Positions 8,399 to 17,022 of a stretch of 35,000 nucleotides of DNA are shown here, in pieces. The position numbers and the translations under genes are program-made. Source of the stretch: Cristatella mucedo (taxonomy: Eukaryota > Bryozoa > Phylactolaemata > Cristatellidae); contig WPIO01000056.1 in the NCBI GenBank assembly GCA_009760855.2, positions 555,001-590,000 on the forward strand, read 5' to 3'. The first letter of the stretch is position 1. Each line of letters begins with the position of its first letter. The notes below the pieces were generated by a model that did not search any database, was not told the DNA's origin, and saw only the letters and a program-made list of their open reading frames with translations.

Positions 8399-9593
8399 CT
8401 ATATATCATATACAAGTTTATTAATTTTAGCAATGTATGACTTTGGAACTTTTCTACATTTTGCAGGGTAATCAACAGCAGAACTAATAGAATTTACTAC
8501 TCCAGTATTTCCATCAGCAAGTTCTCAAATCCACAATTCAATCTTATCAAATACTTCAGAATCATTTTTTACAACTAGTGGAATTACTTCTATTCTTTAG
8601 ACAACTTTTGGTCTTAAATAATCTAAAACTCTTTGCTCTTTTACACTTCTTTTTTCTTTTTATCTAGCTCTACAATAACATTTGAAAAATTTTCTTCACT
8701 AAGATTCTGCACAATCTTTCTTACTTGTTTGGTTATTCCACAGGTTCTTTTTGCTCTAATAATATCAAGTAAATCTTTCTTTCTATCAATTGTTGAATTA
8801 TATGCTTTACCTAGTTCATCTTGTTGTTTAGCATCTAGTCTTCTATAATAATCCTGTGTATATTCTAAGACATCATGAGCAGTCTGTTCTAGTTCTTTTT
8901 CAGCAGTACACATTTTTTCACTATAAAGCTTTCGTCCTAGCTCATATAGTTTTAAATCTTTAGTTGCACTATCAATCTCATTTATTATTCTTGTCACATA
9001 ACTTGGAACATATCCATTTTTTTCTTTAACTATTTCAATTAGATTAGCTTTATCCAAATCTTGTACTACTGAAGTTTTCTCAGGAGTGCCAGTAGTTGGA
9101 TTTATATTTAACTCTTCAGCTAAACCTTTCTGAGCCACATCAATGGCTTCTCGCACTTCTGGATTTCTGCGTGCGTATTTGCTTGATTTGCTATAGTAAT
9201 CGCTTTTTTATGCTTCCCTTCACTAACAGCTGCTCTTGCGTTTTCAACAGTTCTAGATATTTCTGGTTTGTGTTTATATTCTAAAGCTTTCCGCAGTTGT
9301 TCTTTGTTTTCTATTTGTAAAGCAAGTTTAGGTCTAATTCTTTTAAGTTTTTCAACAACAATATTTCCTGAGTTATCAGTAGATCTCTCTAATGCCTGCT
9401 CGTTTAGTCTATGCTCAGCAGCATCTCTTACAGCCATTTCTGACTCTATTCTTTGTATCTCACTGGAGTTTTCTAGAATATTTGCATCTCTTAGGTCTTG
9501 CAGATTTTGCAGTTTAGATTCATAATCTAATGCCTCTTGAACACTTCCTTTGTAAGGTTTTTTACCACTCGAATACATTTTTCCATTAAACAT
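8399..9593 (-). pseudogene. Long helical virion or scaffold-like protein, broken
   Basis: Three collinear frames make one gene of about 395 codons. The first part (from ATG 9593) begins MFNGKMYSSGKKPYKGS and is charged and helical (EIQRIESEMAVRDAAE). A frameshift at the A6 run near 9206-9211 leads into DYYSKSSKYARRNPE and a further helical region (NEIDSATKDLKLYELGRK). A second indel in the A run near 8651 shifts into QRVLDYLRPKVV. Two in-frame stops (TAA near 8596, TGA near 8525) follow before the terminal VPKSYIAKINKLVYDI and the stop at 8399-8401. The start follows GATATAGTAAA. I recognise no family. Its position between the ATPase and the surface proteins suggests a structural role. Confidence 0.55.
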
Positions 9594-9606
9594 TTTACTA
9601 TATCTA

Positions 9607-10278
9607 TTAAGAATTAAAAAATGTCATTAATTGCTTTCCTTCTGAATCAACAGACCAAAATCTACCTTCCGACTCGGTCTTTGTTAGGTCTATTATGCAA
9701 TAACCAAAACGGTTTCTAGTGCAAGAGTTAACCCATTCTCTAAATTGTTTCTTATCAATATCTCCAACGTATGCATCACGGATATACTCAATGTCAGTTG
9801 TGTTTTGCTTAAAGATTACTATTAAATCTACATTGTTTCTAATTTCTCTCCTAGGTATATTTGTAAAGCCTTGAGCAAGGTAGAACATGCTTAAATCTTT
9901 ATGTCTTCCTCGTGTGAAATAGTCTAATATCTTTGTCTGATCCTCAGTCATTAAGTCATCAAGTACAACAACATTCTTGCAGTTCTTATATGAATCTACT
10001 TCTGGTATAGCATCAATTCCGTTAATCCAAGAGTAAGCCTTGTTTTCTTTTGTCATTGACATAAGTCCGCGATACAACTTTTGATCTAAACTTGAAGCAA
10101 TAATTGTACTACTATCATAATAAACCATTCCATAGAATATCCAATTCATGATAAGTTGAGATTTACCTGAACCACTTGGGCCTAAAACTAAAGCTCTGAC
10201 TGAAACATTTGGTAGAGGTTCTTTATGACCAGAAACTGCATCTTGTCCTAAATTAAACGCTCTTACTCGAAGAGACAT
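9607..10278 (-). CDS. DNA-packaging ATPase (FtsK/HerA, A32-like)
   Basis: An intact 223-residue frame. It would pump the viral genome into the preformed capsid using ATP. Walker A is GPSGSGKS at residues 33-40 and Walker B is VVVLDDL at about 103-109. These are followed by YLAQGFTNIPRREIRNN around residues 133-150, the conserved segment of Polinton, virophage and adintovirus ATPases with its Arg residues. The length is typical for the small members of the family. The start at 10278 is preceded by TAGTATAGGAA and opens a 35-bp divergent region shared with the plus-strand zinc-ribbon gene. The downstream helical gene starts 13 bases after its stop in the same direction. No lesions are seen. Confidence 0.9.
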   Translation of the reverse strand: MSLRVRAFNLGQDAVSGHKEPLPNVSVRALVLGPSGSGKSQLIMNWIFYGMVYYDSSTIIASSLDQKLYRGLMSMTKENKAYSWINGIDAIPEVDSYKNCKNVVVLDDLMTEDQTKILDYFTRGRHKDLSMFYLAQGFTNIPRREIRNNVDLIVIFKQNTTDIEYIRDAYVGDIDKKQFREWVNSCTRNRFGYCIIDLTKTESEGRFWSVDSEGKQLMTFFNS

Positions 10279-10313
10279 TTCCTATACTAAAAAAAAAATT
10301 TTATATTATAGAA
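10279..10313. promoter_or_regulatory. Divergent promoter between ATPase and zinc-ribbon gene
   Basis: In 35 bases there is CTATAC (minus-strand TATAG-like motif) 4 bases from the ATPase ATG, an A/T tract, and TATATTATAGAA directly before the plus-strand ATG at 10314. Both halves match the start-proximal motif seen across the element. Confidence 0.5.
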
Positions 10314-10660
10314 ATGGAAATTTATTGCTTGAAATGCAAAAAGCCTACAGACAGCATTCATGTGGAGTATGTTGAGATAGATAGTACACAAGGTCTCAGA
10401 GGAATGATTAAAGCAATATGTGTGATCTGTGAAAGTAAAAAGTCAAAGTTTTTAAAGTTAAGAAGTGTTGGTGAAAGATTTTTGTCTCGTGGAAAAAGTT
10501 AGGTACTGGCGTATTGAGTCATGGAAAGAAACTTGGTCCTGGAGCTATCAAAGAACAGACAGACAAGAAATTTGATCCTGGAGCTAAGAACTTTGCAAAG
10601 AACAGACAGACACTTTCTGAGGAACTAAGGAAAACTATCAATGGTTTAAAAAAAGAGTAA
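10314..10660 (+). pseudogene. Zinc-ribbon viral protein (DUF5679-like), frameshifted
   Basis: It opens MEIYCLKCKK and has a second Cys pair about 30 residues later (ICVICESKKSKF). This is the C-x-x-C...C-x-x-C ribbon, ending in a Lys-rich strand, that I associate with the DUF5679-like ribbon of Polinton and adintovirus proteins. The frame stops at 10500-10502. A neighbouring frame continues at once (GTGVLSHGKKLGPGA, then a helical LSEELRKTINGL) to a TAA at 10658. A one-base indel near 10500 therefore best explains the break. Some relatives carry a phospholipase A2-like domain after the GPG motif, but its His-Asp core is not seen here. It is followed directly by the protease gene. The start follows TTATAGAA. 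Confidence 0.6.
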
Positions 10661-10662
10661 AA

Positions 10663-11037
10663 AGTGAACCGCTAGCTGATCTTGAAATAAATGATTATGT
10701 AAAAGAGTTAAATATAAAAAATTTCAGCGGTGTATTTGGAAGAGATGAATTAAGTTCTCCAGAACAGAATGAGTGCCTTATTTGCAATACCAGTAAATCA
10801 GCTCTAGCAATATATCACTGGGTAGCTCTTAAAAAAAATAGGAGATCTATGTTTTTACTTTGATTCGTTCGGTGCTCCTCCAATGCCAGAAGTAATTGAT
10901 TATTTTGGAGTAGTACCGAGTTTCAAACGTTTCAGCTGCAAAAGTTTAAGCAAACGGATTGTGGAAAGAGATGCTTAATCTTCCTTAAACTAATGGAATT
11001 TGTCTATTTTGGTACAGTCATGCAATTATTAATTTGA
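10663..11037 (+). pseudogene. Adenovirus-type cysteine protease (adenain-like), damaged
   Basis: This maturation protease would cleave capsid precursors. Motifs in order: NIKNFSGVFGRDEL near the start, YHWVAL with the catalytic His, YFDSFGAPP with the acidic residue, and DCGKRCLIFLKL with the catalytic Cys in CGK. Their order and spacing match Polinton and adintovirus proteases. Frameshifts lie in the A8 run at 10831-10838 and near 10930. No ATG is found in the first frame after an upstream stop, so the true start is lost or the gene was once joined to the zinc-ribbon frame just before it. The likely substrate site ITGG-K lies in the 5394-5876 product. Confidence 0.8.
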
Positions 11038-11065
11038 ATTAAACAAAATCTTTCCACTATATAGA

Positions 11066-11288
11066 ATGGAAAATAAAGAAACGAAATTCATAGTCCTCCA
11101 AAATTCTGCAGCTGTTATTCCCAAAGGAAAGCCTGCACACGTTCATGTTGAAGAGAAAATGTATATCAAAAGATTCAAAACCTTATCTTAGTGCATGGAT
11201 GTACATAACAAAAGAAGCACTTCCTTATATTCAAAATATCGTAAATAGATCGAATGAACAATTAGAACTCAAGGGATTTTATGCATAG
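11066..11288 (+). pseudogene. Small viral ORF, frameshifted and cut at the element edge
   Basis: It starts at an ATG preceded by ACTATATAGA, the element's start motif. The first frame reads MENKETKFIVLQNSAAVI and ends near 11190. A neighbouring frame then continues (PYLSAWMYITKEALPYI) to a TAG at 11286-11288. That stop falls inside the first bases of the 729-bp repeat beginning at 11284, so the true C-terminus may be missing. Function unknown. It is included because of its motif, position and coding-like sequence on both sides of the indel. Confidence 0.45.
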
Positions 11289-12012
11289 CTTGGTCTCGAT
11301 AGCTATTCTCGTAATAGAACGTCGTCACACCGGCTAGAAAAGTGTAAGATCACCACCGTCAAGCTAGAGCCGGTGGCAAATCGTTACCAGTCACTCCATT
11401 ACGGTAAGAGACAATATAGCCGCTTGAGGGAAGGTAGCATACTCTATAACTCACTCTTAAGTACAAAATCATCTCTAACTTGATGTAACCAAATTCAAGA
11501 TGTCGAATCAGAGCAATCTCTACGACATCAAAACATGACCACATCTGAATAGCATCAACTGAAGTAGACAACGAACTAGTTCAGGATCTGAAGTACAGCT
11601 GATTGTTACTTATATGCTCCCGGTATTCAATACTTACTTTGTGTAACCTTATCGTCTTCTAACAGCAATATCTGCCACCTGTCGTAAGATAGCAATGGCA
11701 ATCGACACACATACATATTAATGGAAAGTACAATCCTATTTGAAATTTACAATCTAATGAACGACTAAGTAATACATTTTGTAAGTAGGCCTATTAAGGA
11801 AATTACTGCCGATTCGCAAGCCAGCTCCGACTCATGAGATGAGAACTCATAGTAATACGTACTAAATAGCAGGTTTTAGTCTCAAAATTAAAATAGGCAA
11901 CAACATTCTCACTTAGAAATGCAATGATACAGGTATATGTACAAATGTACGATGAGAAAATAAAAGTACTTCGAAATATTGTCTCCTTCTTCCTCGTGTA
12001 AAGAATGCGCTA
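11284..12012. repeat. 729-bp direct repeat, copy 1
   Basis: It matches 14704-15432 base for base with a constant offset of 3420 and no gaps that I can see. There is one mismatch in roughly the first 345 bases and growing divergence towards the end. It begins CATAGCTTGGTCTCGATAGC. A short inner palindrome (ACCGGCTAG ... CTAGAGCCGGT) lies near 11330-11375. No TG...CA ends, primer site or polypurine tract are seen, so an LTR is not supported. Confidence 0.85.
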
Positions 12013-12200
12013 CCGTAAGAAGTAACTATCAGTTTTCTCATGATTAGGGAGAGCCTAACTGCCAGGTCACTGGACACCCATAAGCAATTGTAGAACAAAG
12101 CTAATATTTTCCGCAGCCTTTCTGTGGTTTGGGCGCGTTTTTGAAACTTACGTACTAGATGGGTTCATTTAAACTTGAAAGGTAAAGTAATGTTTTGTAG

Positions 12201-12706
12201 ATGATTCAAGTGAAACCTTTCAGTTCTCATCAGCCACAAGCAGCGGAAAGTAACCGCGTTTCGCTTTCATGCATAACTTCAGAGGCGAGGTCAAGATTTA
12301 ACTCTACTGGAGCCGCATCAGGAACTGAAAATATTTTCAGTGGCCCCAGTCAAGAAAGTCTGACTGTGATGCTGACGTCGGACTGCCTAGGCAGTGCCAG
12401 ACAAAAGAATTCTTCAAGTTTTGAAAATGCATTGAAGAGCTAATGCAAAATAGCATTTCCCTAGAACTGGATGCGGCAATGCTGGAACAAAAGAACGCAC
12501 AGCTGGAACAAAAGAGCGTCGCCGTGGAACTGGATATGGCCACGCTGGAACGAAAGAATGCACAGCTGAGGCAAAAGAGCATTGCTATGGAACTTGATAT
12601 GGCAACGCTGGAACAAAAGAATGCACAGCTGGACCATCTACGATCGAACTCGGATAGACATATAGAGGCACCTAAAAGAGAGAAGGTTGACGCGGCACCA
12701 ATTTGA
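12201..12706 (+). pseudogene. Degraded ORF with 21-residue coiled-coil repeats
   Basis: Two overlapping frames (12201-12443 and 12443-12706) probably come from one gene broken near 12430. The second holds nearly three copies of a 63-bp unit (about 12464-12526, 12527-12589, 12590-12640), each coding ELDMATLEQKNAQL followed by a KS-x-A stretch. Twenty-one residues are exactly three heptads, so a long coiled coil is expected. The first frame is Ser-rich and low in structure. It sits between the two 729-bp repeats. It could be the C-terminal part of a transposon-linked DNA-binding protein, but no DNA-binding domain is visible. Confidence 0.35.
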
Positions 12707-14703
12707 AAAGAAAAGGCTGAACTACTACTGAGAGCCATAACAGGTTATATGGAACGGACTGCATGCTGGATGACACAGTATAGGAATACAATTAATCACA
12801 AGAAATGGTATTCCCGTGCAACGTTCTCATCGATGAATGACAGCAGTGCGGATGCAGCAAAAAGCCAAGTCGCAGAGTGGTTGAATCCGGACTGGCAGCA
12901 TAATGCAGAAGATCCCGGCATGGTCCGTCATTTACAACCTTTATACTTTTAGTGGGGAGGTGGAAACGCCGCTAACATACTTTCTTTGCTGGCGTTGGTG
13001 CTCAGCAGTTACATAGGCTAGCGAAATTGGCACCGGGTGGCCGGTGTAGGGGCGCTTGGGAAATATTGACAGCGTCGACGATGATGCGAGGTTGTATCAA
13101 ACAACGTAAGGTTTGAAAGAACTGTGAATTAGTTCATTGGCGGTATGCATAACATTGGAGATGTGAGCTTGCTTGGCTTAGATTTTGTGTCGTTTGATCC
13201 TTCTGAAACAGATGGATTCTTCGGTCAAGAGCTCTCAATACGGCTCAAGAAGGGATTGTTTTTTATTTTCTTTCAACTTTTCATGTCGTATTTATATCGT
13301 AGTACTCAAGAAAGGCGTATAAATAAATGAATTTACCCAACTGCTAATAATAATTATTGGCAAGCCAATTTTGTCTTTTGCTTCTTGTTTTTGCAAACGA
13401 AGCACACGTTTTGTGGTTAGACTTGAATGTCAATGCCTCCTGCCGTTTTACAATAATCCATAACTAGCAGCGTCCGTAAGCTATTATAAATGATAGCATT
13501 AGTGTGACTGTTTCTTTATGTCTTAGAGCAATTTTCATTTAATGGAAGCCTCTCCTCAGCCGAGGCTTATTTCAGACTAAATAAGTTCGTTTATTAGTGG
13601 TGGCTTATACCACATTGAGCGAAGACTATAAAGACAAGCATTCAGTTTGGGCGGCGGAGTTAGAGGCAGGCCTGATGACTTACAGTCACGCTTGAGAGTG
13701 AACGGGCTGCAGGGTTCGAAACAATGCTAGAAATACCATACGAGCATGCACTCTGCTCGCAGCTCCAACCAAACGAGCAGTGGCTCAGCTTAAGTGCCCA
13801 GTGTCGCCTCCGGGCACTTTTCATTCGTCAATGCACCATTCACGGATCTTAATAGCAGCAATAACATCTAGGACTACATTTAAACTGTGGTAATAAAGCT
13901 GTAGTAGGTATTCTCGCGCATAAAAATTCTGCAGGTCAATAGCCGCTGGTCAATATAAAGCCGTCGCTGGCATGGGAGACCCAGCTTGAAGCGATAAGCG
14001 TTTACCAGTTCATAGGCAAGTTAGGTCTTACACAGTGTTGTCAAACAAACGGGTGAGGTTTAAAAAGCTGGTTTCAGCTTTATTGGAACTCTGTGATCTG
14101 GATAACAATTATTCGAGAAGGTATATATAGTAATGACTTTCACACTGCAGTCTAATGCCTTGTAGATTATTTTTCTTTGGCCTAATATAATACCCATATA
14201 ACTGCTGCAAGCTTTTATCCAGAGCTTTCGTTAGATGCAATACATTCCAGCTTCTGTGCAACAAATCGGTTCTCGTAATCATTTGAGTCCCATACATTAC
14301 TCAGCTGTTTTGAATTGACGTCGCCTTAATGTCTAATGAGCCGGACACCAAGAGCAGCTAACAATCTCTAACATCTAGAAACTGCCCCTTTAACCTTTTT
14401 TCTAACACTTCAGCCAGAACAACTTTTTTAAAGAACTACATTAAAAGTGGGCACCTTTTATTACCAAGTGTTTTCGTAAAGAAATTCAACTTGTATTTTT
14501 ATGTGGAATTTCAGTGACGCGCATCTGATGTTGAATGGAGAAAAAGAAAGAAAGAAACTTCGGTCTACGTCACAGTCCTCTCTCAAAAAGACCTGTTAGC
14601 CATATTGGAATGTCAGCACGGTATTGAAACTTTTAGTCCAGCCCAGTTCAGGACTGTCTTGAACTATTAATCCTAGTTGCTCAATTGGCTCAGCAACAAA
14701 TAT
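12707..14703. other. Unassigned sequence between the direct repeats
   Basis: Only short frames occur. A tRNA-promoter-like B box (GGTTCGAAAC) at about 13712 and a hairpin with a T run (GTGCCC ... GGGCACTTTT, about 13794-13822) hint at an old SINE, but the order of signals is not convincing. Nothing else is recognised. Confidence 0.4.
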
Positions 14704-15432
14704 CATAGCTTGGTCTCGATAGCTATTCTCGTAATAGAACGTCGTCACACCGGCTAGAAAAGTGTAAGATCACCACCGTCAAGCTAGAGCCGGTGGCAAA
14801 TCGTTACCAGTCACTCCATTACGGTAAGAGACAATATAGCCGCTTGAGGGAAGGTAGCATACTCTATAACTCACTCTTAAGTACAAAATCATCTCTAACT
14901 TGATGTAACCAAGTTCAAGATGTCGAATCAGAGCAATCTCTACGACATCAAAACATGACCACATCTGAATAGCATCAACTGAAGTAGACAACGAACTAGT
15001 TCAGGATCTGAAGTACAGCTGATTGTTACTTATATGCTCCCGGTATTCAATAATTACTTCGTGAAACCTTATCGTTTTCTAACAGCAATATCTGCAACCT
15101 GTCGTAAGATAGCAAGGGCAATCGATACGCATACATAATTATGGCAAGTACAATCTTATTCGAAATTTACAATCTACTGAACGATTAATTAATACATTTT
15201 GTAAGTAGGCCTATTAAGGAAATTACTGCCGATTCGCAAGCCAGCTCCGACTCATGAGATGAGAACTCATAGTAATACGTACTAAATAGCAGATTTTAGT
15301 CTCAAAATTAAAATAGGCAACAACATTCTCACTTAGAAATGCAATGATACAGGTATATGTACACACGTACGATGAGAAATTAAAACTATTCGGAAATATT
15401 TTTTCCTTTTTCCTTGTATAAAGAATGCGCTA
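14704..15432. repeat. 729-bp direct repeat, copy 2
   Basis: This is the second copy of 11284-12012, in the same direction. Similarity stops at GAATGCGCTA; the bases after it (GTGTTCTT) differ from those after copy 1 (CCGTAAGA). No target-site duplication flanks either copy. Confidence 0.85.
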
Positions 15433-15645
15433 GTGTTCTTGAAAAGAAAAAATGAATGAAAATTAGAGGAGTATTCATTAAGAACTTTTTTGTCTTTAAA
15501 AACATTAATGAAATAATAAATCGTGATTTTAAGACGGCACACAAACTTTATCCTCCACCTTCTATTATTCGCTCGAACTCACCCAGCAAATGCCATCCGT
15601 CAAGTACGTCAAGGTGAATGCGTAGCTGAAGAGCGGAGTGAATTA

Positions 15646-15752
15646 CATAAAATTATACATAAATTATACATAAAAATAAAAATTATAATATTTATTAATA
15701 TAAATTAATATTACATTATATATAAAAATAAAAATAAAATTACATAAAATTA
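15646..15752. repeat. AT-rich low-complexity tract
   Basis: It is built of ATAAAAATAAAA and TTATACATAAA runs with little else. The surrounding stretch 15433-16761 has no convincing gene; a second AT-rich tract lies at 16616-16722. Confidence 0.7.
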
Positions 15753-16761
15753 GTAAAACGAACAGGGTAATAGCTATGTGCAAGCATCGTGAGTCACTTC
15801 CATGTTTAAATGACTAATCCTGAAAATGGGCTTGGGCTGCGTGTCGACACAGCCGCTAAAAATCTGCCAACGCTTTGGGTCCGCTATAGAAAACTGTCCT
15901 GCTGAACACCCACTTTGTCCAATCTGGAGAGGCCTGGAGAGGAGACAGTGCAGGGTGCCTGGGCAGGTTGTTTTCTAACGTCGCTACACTACATACCATC
16001 ATGTATGAGTGGGTTCGTTTCATGCTACACCAAGACCTGCATGACTACATGCAGGCAGCTGGATATCCGTGGAAGCGATATCCCCAACTTAAGTGGCACC
16101 GTCATATGGCTAATGCATAATGAATCTAACTAAGGTTGAAGGTTCCACAATCCAACACCTAACGAAGCACCTTGTCGCCTAACATTGCAAACTTGTTTTC
16201 TTCAATTTTTGGTCGAGTCCTTGTACCTTGGTTCATACCCTCTCGGAAGGCTTTATATAACGCGAGTCCCAGCAGCCTGCAGTATCTACTTCACCTCGAT
16301 GCTGTCCGCTGCAGCGAACTTTCGCCCTTAGTCATTATGCTAGAGCCACCGACTTAGCTTCTGTCCCACGTGAATTGCCACAAAACGATGCCAAACGAAA
16401 CGCTCCACTTAAGCTTAAGCTATGAATAAATTAAGTAGCCGTCGGTCGACATAGAGGAATGAAGTCACACAGCTGCTGCAGGCTCTGCCAGCAAATCTCC
16501 TGTTGAATCTGCACGAAATTTAGACGTCCTTTTCCAAAGTGACCTTTCGTTTGACGGCAACATCAGCTCCATAGTCAAGTCTGCCTACTTCCAGCTACAT
16601 AGCAGGGCCAAATGAATATTATAGTTTTAATCTTATTAAATTTATATTAAATGTATTATAAATAACTGAAATTTAAAATTAACTAATTTTAATTTTATTT
16701 ATATTAATAACTAGTTAATCTCAATAGCGACTTAACTCTAAGTTCTCTGATAGTTCTTTGT

Positions 16762-17022
16762 ATGTACCGTATCACAGATTTGCAGTCTTTGCACTCACTG
16801 ACATCTCCGACTGACTTCGCCACTGTGCCCAGCCTTTCGAATACCTCCGCGCTTGGCAATATTGGACAACTAAATAAAAATAAGGCTAGTCGTTTAGATC
16901 CTGCCCCGTTAACTTTCCTATTATGTGAAGTAAGTTCGGCGAGCTTGACAGCGATAGAAAATCTAACTGTTACGAGTTTTCGCGAGTCAGCGAGCGTAGT
17001 ACTTGCCAGACCTCGCCCTTGA
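16762..17022 (+). pseudogene. Possible CR1/L2-type reverse transcriptase fragment
   Basis: An 86-codon frame contains NKASRLDPAPLTFLL, resembling the K-S-x-x-L-D-P-x-P-x-x-L-L motif at the start of the CR1/L2 reverse transcriptase domain. Serine and hydrophobic positions follow and the frame ends VVLARPRP, where related enzymes have V-x-P-L-L-K-K-P. The catalytic YxDD region is not found downstream. It is an old fragment in the same direction as the LINE end at 34570. Confidence 0.4.

Larger units (their letters stand above)
1..11283. mobile_element. Endogenous Polinton/adintovirus-like DNA virus, left end outside window
   Basis: This AT-rich block contrasts with the GC-rich DNA further right. 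It carries the hallmark set of the Polinton/adintovirus world: rve integrase, adenain-like protease, FtsK/HerA-type packaging ATPase and double jelly-roll capsid protein. Added to these are a YqaJ-type exonuclease, a phage-like fibre and a three-copy surface-protein family. Genes are separated by only a few bases, as in a viral genome. Most are broken by stops and small indels, so the copy is an old or decaying integrant, unless some homopolymer indels are assembly errors. No DNA polymerase B or terminal inverted repeat is seen. The right edge coincides with the start of a 729-bp host repeat, so the element is probably truncated there. The left end is not in the window. Confidence 0.88.

Noticed and set aside
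8641-9156. Separate gene starting at GTG 9156
   Set aside because: GTG starts are not expected in an animal virus. The frame extends upstream to the A6 run, so it is the middle of one frameshifted gene.
681-11037. In-frame TAA and TAG codons in viral genes as a sign of a reassigned genetic code (stop read as Gln)
   Set aside because: TGA also occurs in frame, true gene ends use TAA and TAG, and many breaks are frameshifts. The stops do not sit at positions where relatives have Gln.
13660-13825. SINE or terminator-like RNA gene
   Set aside because: B-box-like and A-box-like sites are in the wrong order and the hairpin plus T run is not tied to any transcript.
11284-15432. LTR retrotransposon bounded by the 729-bp repeats
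   Set aside because: There are no TG/CA ends, primer binding site, polypurine tract, gag or pol between the repeats, and no target duplication.
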